Origin: Litsea cubeba
Lineage: Eukaryota; Streptophyta; Magnoliopsida; Laurales; Lauraceae
NCBI GenBank assembly: GCA_012931725.1
Contig: CM022949.1
Coordinates: 55,075,852 to 55,139,851 of the forward strand
DNA length: 64,000 nt
Direction of reading: 5' to 3'
Shown here piece by piece: positions 22,438 to 32,887 of this stretch. A model generated the notes under the pieces. That model ran no database searches. It was not told the origin of the DNA and saw nothing but the letters and a program-made list of their open reading frames with translations. Within the stretch, counting starts at the first letter, position 1, and every line of letters starts with the position of its first letter. A program made the translations under genes and the position numbers.

Positions 22438-22607
22438 TAGTGGGGCACCAGCTGTTAGATTTGAATCGTATGTGGGGCCCACATATAGATGAAAACGAGG
22501 TTAAGAGAAACTGCTGCTTAGTGGGGCCACCACCCATGTATGGGAAAAGAAAACGAGAGAGAGGGGATGGAAAAAAGATATATACACAACCCTTGCAATG
22601 CCCCAAT

Positions 22608-22790
22608 CTATATTTATGAGTTACAAAGCACTTTAATAAGCAATAGATTTGAATATTTTAGAGTGAATTTATTCACTTAATTTAAAATCAAGCAAGATTT
22701 CTTTGTTTTCAATTATTCATTTTTAATATTTAGGATAAGATGTGTTATTAATTATTCATTCATATCGAAGAAGATGTGTTATTAATTTTT
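22608..22790 (+). repeat. Dispersed duplication, copy 1
   Basis: About 150 bp starting TCTATATTTATGAGTTACAA, repeated nearly exactly at 23025-23180. Confidence 0.85.
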
Positions 22791-22950
22791 TAAATTTTTA
22801 AAGGATTTGACATTGATATAATGAGGGTTCAGGGGTATGAAGGGATACACACAACCAACTCAAAACCTAAAGATTTTTCCTATTATTTAGGATCCCGCTT
22901 ATTCTGTGGCTGGAGGGGTTACAACTATGGATGATGTATTTACCAAAATA

Positions 22951-22972
22951 TATATATATATATATATATATG
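22951..22972. repeat. (AT)n microsatellite
   Basis: Eleven AT units between the two dispersed copies in the Helitron. Confidence 0.9.
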
Positions 22973-23024
22973 GATGATGAGATGATAAAACTGGCATGTA
23001 TGGAAAAGGCAACCCACATTTTCA

Positions 23025-23180
23025 ATCTATATTTATGGGTTACAAAGCACTTTAATAAGCAATAGATTTGAATATTTTAGAGTGAATTTATTCACTTATT
23101 TTAAAATCAAGCAAGATTTCTTTGTTTTCAATTATTCATTTTTAATATTTAGGAAGATGTGTTATTAATTTTTTAATTCT
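23025..23180 (+). repeat. Dispersed duplication, copy 2
   Basis: Partner of 22608-22790, with a few substitutions and a small deletion before GATGTGTTATTAATT. Confidence 0.85.
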
Positions 23181-24237
23181 TTAATGAGGGTTCAGGGGTG
23201 GGTTATGTTAGTTAATCCTTTTTATGTGTATATTATGTGGTAGCCTCCTTCATGTTTTCTATAAATTCATGTCAAATTGATTTTCTTTATGTATTGATGA
23301 ACTCATATATATAGACTTGTGAAATGGTCTAGAGATATATTTTCAACATCATGAAGATAATGGTTGATAATGATTTAAACTTTGGGGTACGTGTTGATGT
23401 TAGATGGGTATTATGGCATTCTAAAGTAGTTAATGAGAATATTTATTAATAATTTGTCAACTTTTTATTATTATAAACTGACTATGATGGTGATTCTTTT
23501 TGAATTTTTTTTGAAGTTGTTTTTTTTTTTTTTTTGTTGTTGTTGTGAAAGTTACTTTCATGGTGATTTTGTTTCTTGATGAGGCATTCCTTGTAAAGCC
23601 AATGGAGAAAAGACCAAGGTTTGAAGCTCCTTTCTATTATTTTATTATCAAAATTTATTTCTCTTGGATTGAATTTATTTTTGCCTCTATGATATTTCTC
23701 ATGTAGGTTATAAAGATTTTTTTTTCTTAATTATTTTTTGTAATGGAATAAATTTTACCATAATGTTCATCAGTGAAGATCATCACCCTCTTCACATCGC
23801 TGATATTGGTTCCTCCAATTTTTATTGGTTTTCCCTTCCCTAATTCATCTTTATTATATATTTTTGGAGTTGTCTATTCATTTTTTTTTCTCTTAATCAC
23901 TGTTGCTTATTGTGAACTTTCTTATAGAGGAACTTCATTTCTATATAATCTACTCTTTTTTTTTCACGTGGAACTATATGGGTTCTTTGATTGGGTCATT
24001 TATACTATTGATCACTACAGGCCAACTATGGACAAGTTAGTACCCAATTTCCATTATCCAATTACAAAATAATGTTCATTTTGGTTATTTAATCCTTAAA
24101 ATAATTGCTTTTAAATTATTTATTTTAACTATGATTGTGTAATGAATCATATGTTAAAAGTCATTCACATTTCATTTCAAATGAAATGAATACTACTATT
24201 TAAAATTTTAATAACTCTTTCCTTCGATGAATTAAAG

Positions 24238-24269
24238 GCCCGCGTTGGGCGCGGGCCCCGAAGCGCTAG
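24238..24269 (+). terminator. Helitron 3' hairpin and CTAG terminus
   Basis: GCCCGCG/CGCGGGC stem, short spacer, then CTAG immediately before T: the rolling-circle termination signal of Helitrons. Confidence 0.85.
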
Positions 24270-25280
24270 TATATATGTATGGTTGAAAATTGCAGTATGT
24301 TTTGCATCATTGGTTGACTCCGAAAACGATGGGTAGCGGTATCGGTCACGATTTTAGAACTGTCACGGGAGTCGCCGCGTGATTTTTTATTTTATCTCAA
24401 AAAATTTAAAATAAAAAATTTTAAAATATTATAAAATACTAGAAAGCAATATATATTTGTATTAGTACATACTATAAAGTAAAATATGGACCCTCCTAAG
24501 TCATATTATTTTATATTGCTGATGCTTAGTCTTTGATTATTAAATATGCTATATTTTAATATTTAATAATTTACGCCATCTTTATAATTTATAAATCCAT
24601 CAATGTAATTCAAATTCAAGACCCAAACCACTAAAAAACACTTCTCGTAATTTATTTTAGATTTGTAAAACTTCACTCTAATTATAATTTGGCCCGCCAT
24701 TAAATTGATCGTGCTAAATTATTAGAATCATTTCTCTTTTAGAAATTAGGTTCATCAACTCAGTTCAAATATTGAAAATGATTGGCCCACCTCATATTAA
24801 GAATGAGTGGCCCACATCATATCAGCTCAGGAAAAATTCCACTCTGATACATGTGATTAAACCTGCAAACCTGATTCAAGTGAAATTTTTATCAGAGCTA
24901 ATTAATATAAGGTGGGACAGGAAGTTTGAACGGTTCTGATTCTAGTGGAGGGTCCTGGTCCTACTGACAAATTTGCAGTTCAGAGAATTCTATGAGAAAT
25001 CTATTATGTAATTTGTTTGTTTTTTTTTTTTTTTTTTTTTTACCATGAAGCAGCGATTTCTCTGCTGCAGCAGCGCTTTTTTTCTCTTCTTTTGCTTTAT
25101 TCCTTCTCAGCACCGCTGCATCTGCTGCGAAAGCTGATGAAATGTTTCATTGCAGCAGAAGTCGCTCAACTTTCGCCTCTTTATCTCTGCTTCTGATCTG
25201 AAAATATCGCTCCTGCTGTTGATGTTGTTAGTGTTTTCACTTTCCGAGGTTATACTTTTCTGTCTCCTTGTGCAGACTGC
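24270..25280. other. Unassigned AT-rich sequence with poly-T run
   Basis: No gene recognised. A long T-run lies at about 25018-25041. From about 25050 the sequence becomes balanced (GCAGCAGCGC, CTGCTGCGAAAGC) and may be the intron or upstream part of the small exon at 25281. Confidence 0.4.
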
Positions 25281-25322
25281 GAGAGGAAGGAGAATAGGAG
25301 ACAAGAAAATAACTAGCACGGT
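25281..25322 (+). pseudogene. Unidentified host exon, left part (interrupted)
   Basis: After a pyrimidine tract and TTGTGCAG acceptor the frame reads TARGRRIGDKKITS. The exon is cut by the retroelement at 25323 and continues at 35528-35583 (PSPRKVSVQRKIKTG). The protein is basic, Ser/Pro-containing, and I do not recognise it. Exon status rests only on the acceptor and on the continuity of the frame across the insertion. Confidence 0.4.
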
Positions 25323-27961
25323 TGTCACGTCCCCAAAATACAACAAGGGGAAAACGTGAAAAATAAGAATAAATATTCAATTTCATGTGTTTAATGCAAC
25401 ACAAGCTCCCAAATATGGACCCACAAAAATTTCAAAACATGGTGAGTCATAATAAAACATTTGCGGAAGCATTAAATCAATTGGTATCATTATTAAAAAT
25501 CAAACCAACACATAACTAGTTGGATATTTAAGGTTAAAGTTTCCAAAATAATTTAAACAAAATAACTAAATAAAATTAAGTTCATTATGAATAGTTTGCT
25601 ACTAAAATAGTCTCTATGATGAAAGTCACTCCCGTGCGAACTCAGACAGCTTCATAGCCATCATCGGCACTCCACTCGGGTTCGTTAACTGGCTCAAACG
25701 CTTGAAACGTTTGACCCTCCTCCGTCTCCTCGGCAAGGTAGGGTTCGGTACCTATGCACCAATAAACAAAGTAAACAGCAAGCACAAAAGCATAATTTAT
25801 AAATAAAACACAAGAACAAAGTGAGTAATGACAGGTAATGATCATGAGAGAATAACAATATGACGATGACGAAAAGAACGTATAACCTAAATCCAGTCTA
25901 TACAATAGAGCAATACAATAATCACACAGAAGCAATGCCACTGTTTTGGGTGGTCAGCCCTAACTATCTCAATCACGTCGGTGGTCATAGACCGATCAAT
26001 AATCCGGAATACCGGTCAATCAATTCGGATATTACAGTGTCCGCACACATCGGTGATCAGCCGTCCAATTTCAACTGCAGTCGTTCAATTATGACCCAAT
26101 CGCTGTACATATATATATCATAATAAAATAAACCTAGTGATTTGTAAAGCTCTGACACAGAAACCTAAGTCAAAGTGAAAGGCTGGCTGTACAACAATCC
26201 ACAATCAATATCGATAAATCATTCGAATAAATCTCTACAATCTCTCAATCGCTTGCCAAGCCACATCACGGTCTATATCCAATCAATATAGGGTATGCAG
26301 CTAATAGACCAACATCAATCACAATTATATATGCAAACCCGATGGTCAAGGAATAATCACAAGCCAATCCTAAGGTCAAACATAAGGTCCTGTACCCAAC
26401 AACCACAAGAATCTCTAAATAGATAAAAGACCAACACATCCTTTCTCAATCAATGGTGCATAGACCCAATTAAGGGTTTTCCAATAAAGATGGGTTGAGC
26501 TCATATCCATTAGGATTTCCTCGAGGTTATACAAGGCACTAAACCCCACGTTAGTAATATACCGTATGCCCGGACGGTATTTACTTGGTCCAAAGATTCA
26601 ATTAATAAGGTACAAAAATATAATTTAACACATTAAAACCAAAGATACCATTTAATATTTAATTTATAAATAATAATAAGAATTAACAATCTTAGTTTAT
26701 AATTTTAGAAAATCCAAAGTCTCCATCCAAAATATTTTTCACTTTTTATAAAACAAGCCCAAGGATCTAATTTGAATTCATTAAAGGATAAGGTCTTATT
26801 TCTAATTTCCAGAAATACAAGGGCAAGGTAATAACTTAACAGAACTTAATGTTCTGTTTGCTGTCACATGGGGAAATTCCGTTTCTCCCATTCAAGTCTA
26901 GGTCAAACCACCTTACAGAACCCTTTTCCATAATAGTAGCTTAAAACACATGGTGTAACAAGGAGACTTGGGTTCTGTCACGTGTAGATCCTTTTCTCCA
27001 ATTTCCAAAACCACAGAAAAGTAAACATTTTCAAGCTGTTTTATATTCCTCGTCAAACTTGTCTCATGCATCCATGACTTGGATACTCTAGATGGTGCCT
27101 CTGGTCGTAAAGATCCATAATGATGGCATTCATCTAAAATATCATGGACGCCTGATGGTGCATCTTTCACATTCAAGGCTTTGTATGTCTGAGAAAGAAG
27201 CTCCACAGAAACCCACTTCAACGGAACTCGATCCAGCCGTCCAACGCATCATGGTCATCGGGACAGTGGACCCCACTGGATCATGTCCCAAATTAATTCC
27301 ACCGGCGCCATGTACAGACTAATGATCGGACCATTTATATATAATCCGATCAATCAATATTGGGTCCCACAACCTGAAAAAAAATAACTCCACAATAACT
27401 CACGCCCCAAAATTTAGAATCAAAAGATGGTGGCCATATATGTGCAAGGCATCATCACAAAAGAGAAAATCAAATCTTAGGGCATAAAAAGGGTTTCTAC
27501 ATGCATCAAAACTTGAATCAACGAGAAACACAAGCATTAAATTTACAAATTATGGTTAAGCACTTGCCTGATGTCCGCGGTTGATGGAGACGGTCTAAAA
27601 TTCCTAAAACCCAAGGTGCAATCCCAGAGAAAAATTGGAAAAGAGAGAATTGTGTGTGAAAATAAAAGAGTGTGGTGTATAAATAGGAAATAAGAGTAGG
27701 AATTGTAATCTGACTTAAAGTCTAAAAAATAATAGAGTTTGTTTTCTAAAAAGATAAGAGTTTGTATTAGAAAAGAATTATACCACTAAATTGGGCCTGG
27801 GTTAACTATGGGTTAGGACACCTATCCAACAAGCCTAACTCACCAAACCTAAGCCTAACGTGGTCCCCACTTAGACTAATTGCGTATTTAATTAATATAT
27901 AATCAATTAAATAATAATAAAACAAATAATATAATATATGTATAATACCCAACACGTCACA
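25323..27961 (-). repeat. Chromovirus 3' LTR
   Basis: 2639 bp, TGTCACGTCCCC to CACGTCACA as read on the plus strand; nearly identical to 32888-35527. Small open frames here recur identically in the other LTR and are not genes. Confidence 0.93.
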
Positions 27962-27980
27962 TTCTCTCCCCCTTAGAACA
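27962..27980 (-). other. Polypurine tract of the chromovirus
   Basis: On the minus strand CTAAGGGGGAGAGAA directly precedes the LTR; it is the second-strand primer site. Confidence 0.8.
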
Positions 27981-27989
27981 TTTGGTCCT

Positions 27990-28425
27990 CCAAATGACCA
28001 GTATACCTCTGGAAGGAGATGCGGGTATAACTTCTTCACTTGATCCCTGAGTTCCCAAGTAGCTTCTCGAGGACTATGATGTTCCCACTGCACTTTGACC
28101 CAATGAATCGTTCGGGTTCGCAAAACTTGTTCCTTAGTGTCGATAATCTGTTTAGGCCGTTCGACATAGTAGTATCTGACTGCAACTCTAACGGCTCATA
28201 CTGAAGAACATGCAATGGGTCTGAGATATATTTCTTTAACATTGAAACGTGAAAGACATTGTGTACCCCTGACAATTTCGTTGGAAGTGCCAATCTATAT
28301 GCAACTTCTCCAATTCTCTCCAAGATCTCAAATGGTCCAATATACCTTCTGGATAACTTCCCTTTCTGCCCAAATCTTAATGTTCCGCGGGTTGGTGAAA
28401 CCTTTAGGAACACATGGTCACCCAC
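27990..28425 (-). pseudogene. Chromovirus integrase C-terminus and chromodomain
   Basis: The first part (from 28425) reads GDHVFLKVSPTRGTLRFG and YIGPFEILERIGEVAYRLAL, the GPY/F module at the integrase C-terminus. After a one-base frame change near 28190 the sequence reads WVKVQWEHHSPREATWEL then RDQVKKLYPHLL, the W-W-E-P/REATWE core of a chromodomain. In chromoviruses this domain directs integration to marked heterochromatin. The frameshift separates it from the rest of pol. Confidence 0.88.
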
Positions 28426-28470
28426 TTCGAACTGAAGATCTCTCCGCTTTTGATCTGCATAACTTTTTTG

Positions 28471-30108
28471 TCAGCTTCTAGCAATCTTTAATCGATCATG
28501 GATCTGCTTGACTTTCTCACTGGTGTCGCTAACGATAGATGGTCCATGGAAACTCCTGACACCTATTTCTTCCCAGCAGATTGGAGTTCTGCAACGTCGT
28601 CCATACAATGCTTCAAATGGTGCCATGCCGATACTCGAGTGGTAGCTGTTGTTATATGCAAACTCGCATAACGGTAAACTTTTCTGCCAGTCCTTACCGA
28701 AATCTAATACGCAGGCTCGCAACATATCTTCCAGTGTCTGATTAGTTCTTTCTGTTTGTCCGTCAGTCTGAGGATGGTACGCCGTACTGAAATTCAATGT
28801 TGTACCTAATGCTTCCTGCAGTGTAGTCCAAAACTTTCCCAAAAATCTAGGGTCTCTGTCTGATACGATCGATTTGGGAACGTCGTGAATTACGACAACC
28901 TTCTCCATATACATTCTTGCTAACTCATCTCTAGGTGTCCTCATGTTCATTGGTAAGAAATGCGCCACTTTTGTTAACCTATCGACTATCACCCAGATAC
29001 TATCCTTGTTATGCATTGATGGCAATCCTGAAATGAAATCTATCGTTATGTGCTCCCATTTCCATTCAGGTACTTCTAACTGCTTTAAAAGACCTGGCGG
29101 TTGCTTTCGTTCTGCTTTAACTTGTTGGCATGTAAGACATCTTACCACAAATCCTGCCACTTCTTTCTTCATATTATTCCACCAATAATGATTGTGTAGA
29201 TTCTTATACATCTTCGTACTTCCTGGATGTATGGTGTATCTTGAATGATGTGCTTCGGTCATAATCTCATTCTTCAATTCTTCTATATTCGGCACACACA
29301 ACCGATCTTGAAAATACAGCACACCCTCCAATATCCTGAAATCTGGCTTGCTATCGATCTGCTCAATCACCTTTACTAACTCTGGATCTTCTGACTGTCT
29401 GATTTTAATCTTGCCTAAAATCTCTGGTTCCCAGACAAACATGTTGTCTAACATGACTTTGTCACTAATTGACTCCAAAGATACTCCCATATCGAGAAAA
29501 GTCTTTGCCCATGACCATTCTGCCCTTAAACATGCATTAGTTGTCGCTCTTCGACTTAGTGCATCTGCTACTACATTAGCTTTTCCGGGATGGTATTTGA
29601 TTGGGAAGTCAAAATCCTTTATGTACTCCATCCACCGTGTCTGTCTCATGTTCAACTCAGGTTGAGTAAACAAGTATTGAAGGCTTCTGTGGTCTGAATG
29701 AATCTCGAATTTCTCACCATAAAGGTAATGTCGCCACATTTTCAAAGCCATGACCACTGCTGCAAGTTCCAAATCATGAGTGGCATACTTCTTCTCATGT
29801 TCTTTCAATTGTCTGGAACCATAAGCCACAACCTTTCCATCCTGCATAAGTACACATCCCAAACCAACTCTCGAGGCATCTGTATAAATCACAAATCTTC
29901 CGTTCTCCTTAGGCAAAGTGAGTACTGGAGCTGTAGTCAATCTGTTTTTCAACTCCTGAAAACTTGTTTCACATTCATCAGTCCACACAAACGGTGCATC
30001 CTTCCTTGTTAACCTGGTCAATGGAGCTGCAATAGATGAAAATCCTTTCACGAATCTCCTATAGTAGCCAGCCAATCCCAAGAAACTACGGACCTCTGTC
30101 ACTGACAT
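28471..30108 (-). pseudogene. Chromovirus pol: RT thumb, RNase H and integrase core
   Basis: Starts in the region after the reverse transcriptase palm (SFLGLAGYYRRF). RNase H follows (FVIYTDASRVGLGCVL, LELAAVVMALKMWRHY, IHSDHRSLQYL), then integrase with its zinc-binding HHCC (HHSRYTIHPG...CLTCQQVKA) and the D-D-E core (ITIDFISGLP; IVSDRDPRF; HPQTDGQTERTNQTLED). All these catalytic residues are present. It is in frame with the upstream part at 30115-31416 apart from a TAG at 30115-30117, and ends at a TGA (28471-28473) beyond which the same frame stays open. Confidence 0.92.
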
Positions 30109-30114
30109 GGGTCT

Positions 30115-31416
30115 CTACCACTTAACCACTGCTTCTATCTTTGTTGAATCTACACCCAAACCTTCTTTGCTGACGATATGGCCTAAGAAAACCACTTGAT
30201 CTAACCAAAATTCACACTTGCTTAACTTGGCATACAACTGCTGATCCCTCAAAGTTTGTAACGCCAACCTCAAATGTTGCTCGTGATCCTCTCGAGACCG
30301 AAAATATACTATCACATCATCTATAAAAACAACAATAAACTGGTCGAGGAAAGGTGCAAATATCTTGTTCATTAAAGCCATAAATACTCCTGGGGCATTG
30401 GTTAACCCAAACGGCATCACCAGAAATTCATAGTGGCCATATCTGGTCCTAAATGCTGTCTTCTGAATGTCTTGGTCTCTTACTCTGAGCTGATGATACC
30501 CTGATCTCAGATCTATCTTGGAGAAAAACTCAGCTCCCTGTAATTGATCAAATAACTCGTCAATCCTGGGAAGAGGGTACTTATTCTTGATCGTGACCTG
30601 ATTGAGTTGTCTATAATCTATACACATTCTCATTGAGCCATCTTTCTTTTTAACAAATAACACCGGTGCACCCCAAGGTGATACACTCGGTCTCACGAAC
30701 CCTTTGTCTAACAATTCTTCCAATTGTGTCTTCAACTCTCTGAGCTCTGCTGGAGCCATTCTATATGGAGCTTTCGAAATTGGGGCTGTCCCTGGAGCCA
30801 ATTCAATCGAAAAATCTATCTCTCTCACTGGTGGTAAGCCTGGAATTTCATCCGAAAAAACATCTGGGAACTCACTGACCACTGGGATGCCCTCCACCCC
30901 TTTAGACTGTTTATCCTCCGTGATAAACGCCAAATATCCTTCACAACCGGATTTCAACAATCTTTCCGCTTTCAATGCGGAGATATGGCCAGTCTGAATC
31001 GATTTCCTCTGTCCCACAAATTCGACTGTATCCGACTGCAACTTTAACTTAATGGTTTTATTGAAACAATCCATCACTGCCCTATAGGTTGCTAGCCAGT
31101 CCATACCCAGTATGACATCAAAGTCTTTCATTGATAAAAGAATCAAATTGGCGGGTAGTATAAAATTCCCAACCTGAACTTGGGTATTCGGAAAATATTG
31201 GTGACAACGGACCTGTGTACCTACCGGGGTCCGTACTATTAAGGCAAGTTCTAATCTTGCTACACCACCATCAATATTTTTAGCAAATGCATGCGAAACA
31301 AAAGAATGCGTGGATCCAGGATCAAAAATAGTCTTAGCTTCTACACTTGAGATTAGGATAGTACCTTCCACAACGTCCGTCGAAGCATTTGCATCCTCAT
31401 GAGTTAATGCATACAC
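30115..31416 (-). pseudogene. Chromovirus pol: protease and reverse transcriptase
   Basis: The protease segment contains FDPGSTHSFVSHAF and later ILGMDWLATY. The reverse transcriptase has the usual blocks: GFVRPSVSPWGAPVLFVKKK, RMCIDYRQLNQVTIKNKYPL, FSKIDLRSGYHQLR, MPFGLTNAPGVFMALMN and the catalytic VVFIDDVIVYF. It is preceded by a frame change near 31450 that separates it from gag and stopped by a TAG at 30115-30117. It would be translated as part of one long gag-pol. Confidence 0.92.
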
Positions 31417-32726
31417 CTTGCCTTGCTGGGTTTGGTTCTGCTGTCCTTGAATGAGCCAAGTGGCTTCTGTTGACCCCCTTGCTGCTGCCTTTGTTGACCT
31501 TGAACTTGCCTTTGCTGTGGAGCTTGTCCCCTAAACTGTTGATTCTGAGGAGCCCTAAATTGCTGCTGCGGCGCCCGAGGGACCTGCTGACCCGTATTTT
31601 GTGGTCCTTGCTGAGGTGCTGTCCTCCAATACTGTTGTGAAGACGCAAGATGCCCTGCTGTCTGAGATGTCACGATCTGACCACCTTTTCCAGGACAATC
31701 TCGGACTCTATGTCCAAGCTGCCCACAGTGAAGACATGCTCCAGTCTGTCTGTAACATTGCTCTGTTGTGTGATTCCTCCTACCACATCGCTCACACTGC
31801 TGATTCTGACTAGCTAGGGGTTGAGTTTGCAATTTCTGCCTCTTTGAGTTATTCTGATTGTTCTGGCTTGGTGACTGCCTTATCTGATTCTGCTGTATTT
31901 TAGCTTGTCGTTCCATAGCTCTCTTCTTCAGCGCACCCTCCGCCCAATATGCACTCTTAACAGCATCTTGAAATAGTGGGCGCTGATTATCCCCAATCAT
32001 CATATAAATGTCAGCTGAAAGGCCATCGAGGAAACGCCTGATCTTTTCTTCTTCCGGGGTAATGAGCGTAGGCGCATATTTAGCCAATCTGATAAATTGT
32101 TGTTCATACTATTGTACTGACATATCACCTTGTTTAAGATTCTGGAAATCCTTTTTCCACTGATCCTTGACATACTTAGGAATGAACTTATCCATAAATT
32201 CTTCAGTGAACGTCTTCCATGCATCTTCTTCTGTCACGGTATCTGCTTGGATTACTGCTTTAACTGAATTCCACCACTGGAGGGCTATTCCTCGAAACAA
32301 GTAAGCTGACAGACTAACTTTCTGCTTCTGGGTGCAACGAAAAACTGCAAATATCTGCTCGAGTTGTTCTATGAAATCGTCCGCTACCATGGGGTCTTCT
32401 GAACCATGAAATTCTGGAGGAAACCTCTTCCTAAATTTTTCATAAAGGTCATTTGGATCCACTACTTTTGGAGGCATAACTACTTGCACCGGCTGAGCTG
32501 TCCGATTTGTTAATTCTAGAATTTGGGCTTGAAATCCTGCCCTATCTTGATCAGCTTGTGCTCTCTCAACGGCTCGTTCTTCCTTTTCTCTCTGTCTTTG
32601 TTCAATCTGGTCAGCTTGCGACTGCATAAAGGCTTCCAAGAGTCGATTGAAACGGTCATCATTAGAGCTCGACCCACTTCCATTATTATCTTGCGATTGA
32701 GTTTCTTGGTGTGCCATTTCCTGCAA
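31404..32726 (-). pseudogene. Chromovirus gag with zinc knuckles
   Basis: Capsid-type gag: FRKRFPPEFHGSEDPMVADD, LFRGIALQWWNSVKAV, FMDKFIPKYVKDQWKKDF, then a Gln-rich region and two C-x2-C knuckles (CERCGRRNHTTEQCYR and CLHCGQLGHRVRDCPGK). A TAG at 32106-32108 divides the capsid region from the rest. The likely start is the Met codon of MAHQETQSQ near 32714. The Gln/Pro-rich tail overlaps the protease frame, from which it is separated by a frameshift. Confidence 0.9.
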
Positions 32727-32867
32727 AAGAGTGTTAGTAGTTGATTCCTAACAATAATCTAACAAACAACACTATAGACTTTACCGTTAGCACGTAAAGC
32801 CTTTCTAACGAAATCGAAATCCTCACCACGTCCTAATTGTTTTTATCCAGTTTTAAGTTTCGAGAAA

Positions 32868-32887
32868 CGTGCTGGCTCTGAAACCAA
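32868..32887 (-). other. Primer binding site of the chromovirus
   Basis: On the minus strand GTTGGTTTCAGAGCCAGC follows the LTR. It resembles the initiator-methionine tRNA complement TGGTATCAGAGC with one internal difference. Confidence 0.7.

Larger units (their letters stand above)
19913..24269 (+). mobile_element. Non-autonomous Helitron
   Basis: The 3' end is typical: a GC hairpin GCCCGCGTTGGGCGCGGGC (24238-24256) followed 9 bases later by CTAG (24266-24269) and a T. The 5' end is less clear. The stretch TATTATAGCAGCAGGTTTTT from about 19921, followed by GC-rich CATGTGGCGGGGGAGG, resembles Helitron 5' ends, but the expected TC start is not obvious, so the left limit is approximate. No Rep/helicase is present. 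The interior is a pyrimidine-rich block, two sets of duplications and AT-rich sequence. Confidence 0.65.

Noticed and set aside
25642..27322. Small open frames with apparent signal or membrane segments
   Set aside because: They lie inside the chromovirus LTR and recur identically at +7566 in the second LTR; they are non-coding LTR sequence.
27990..28190. Chromodomain as a host HP1-like gene
   Set aside because: It directly follows the integrase C-terminus of the chromovirus in the correct order.
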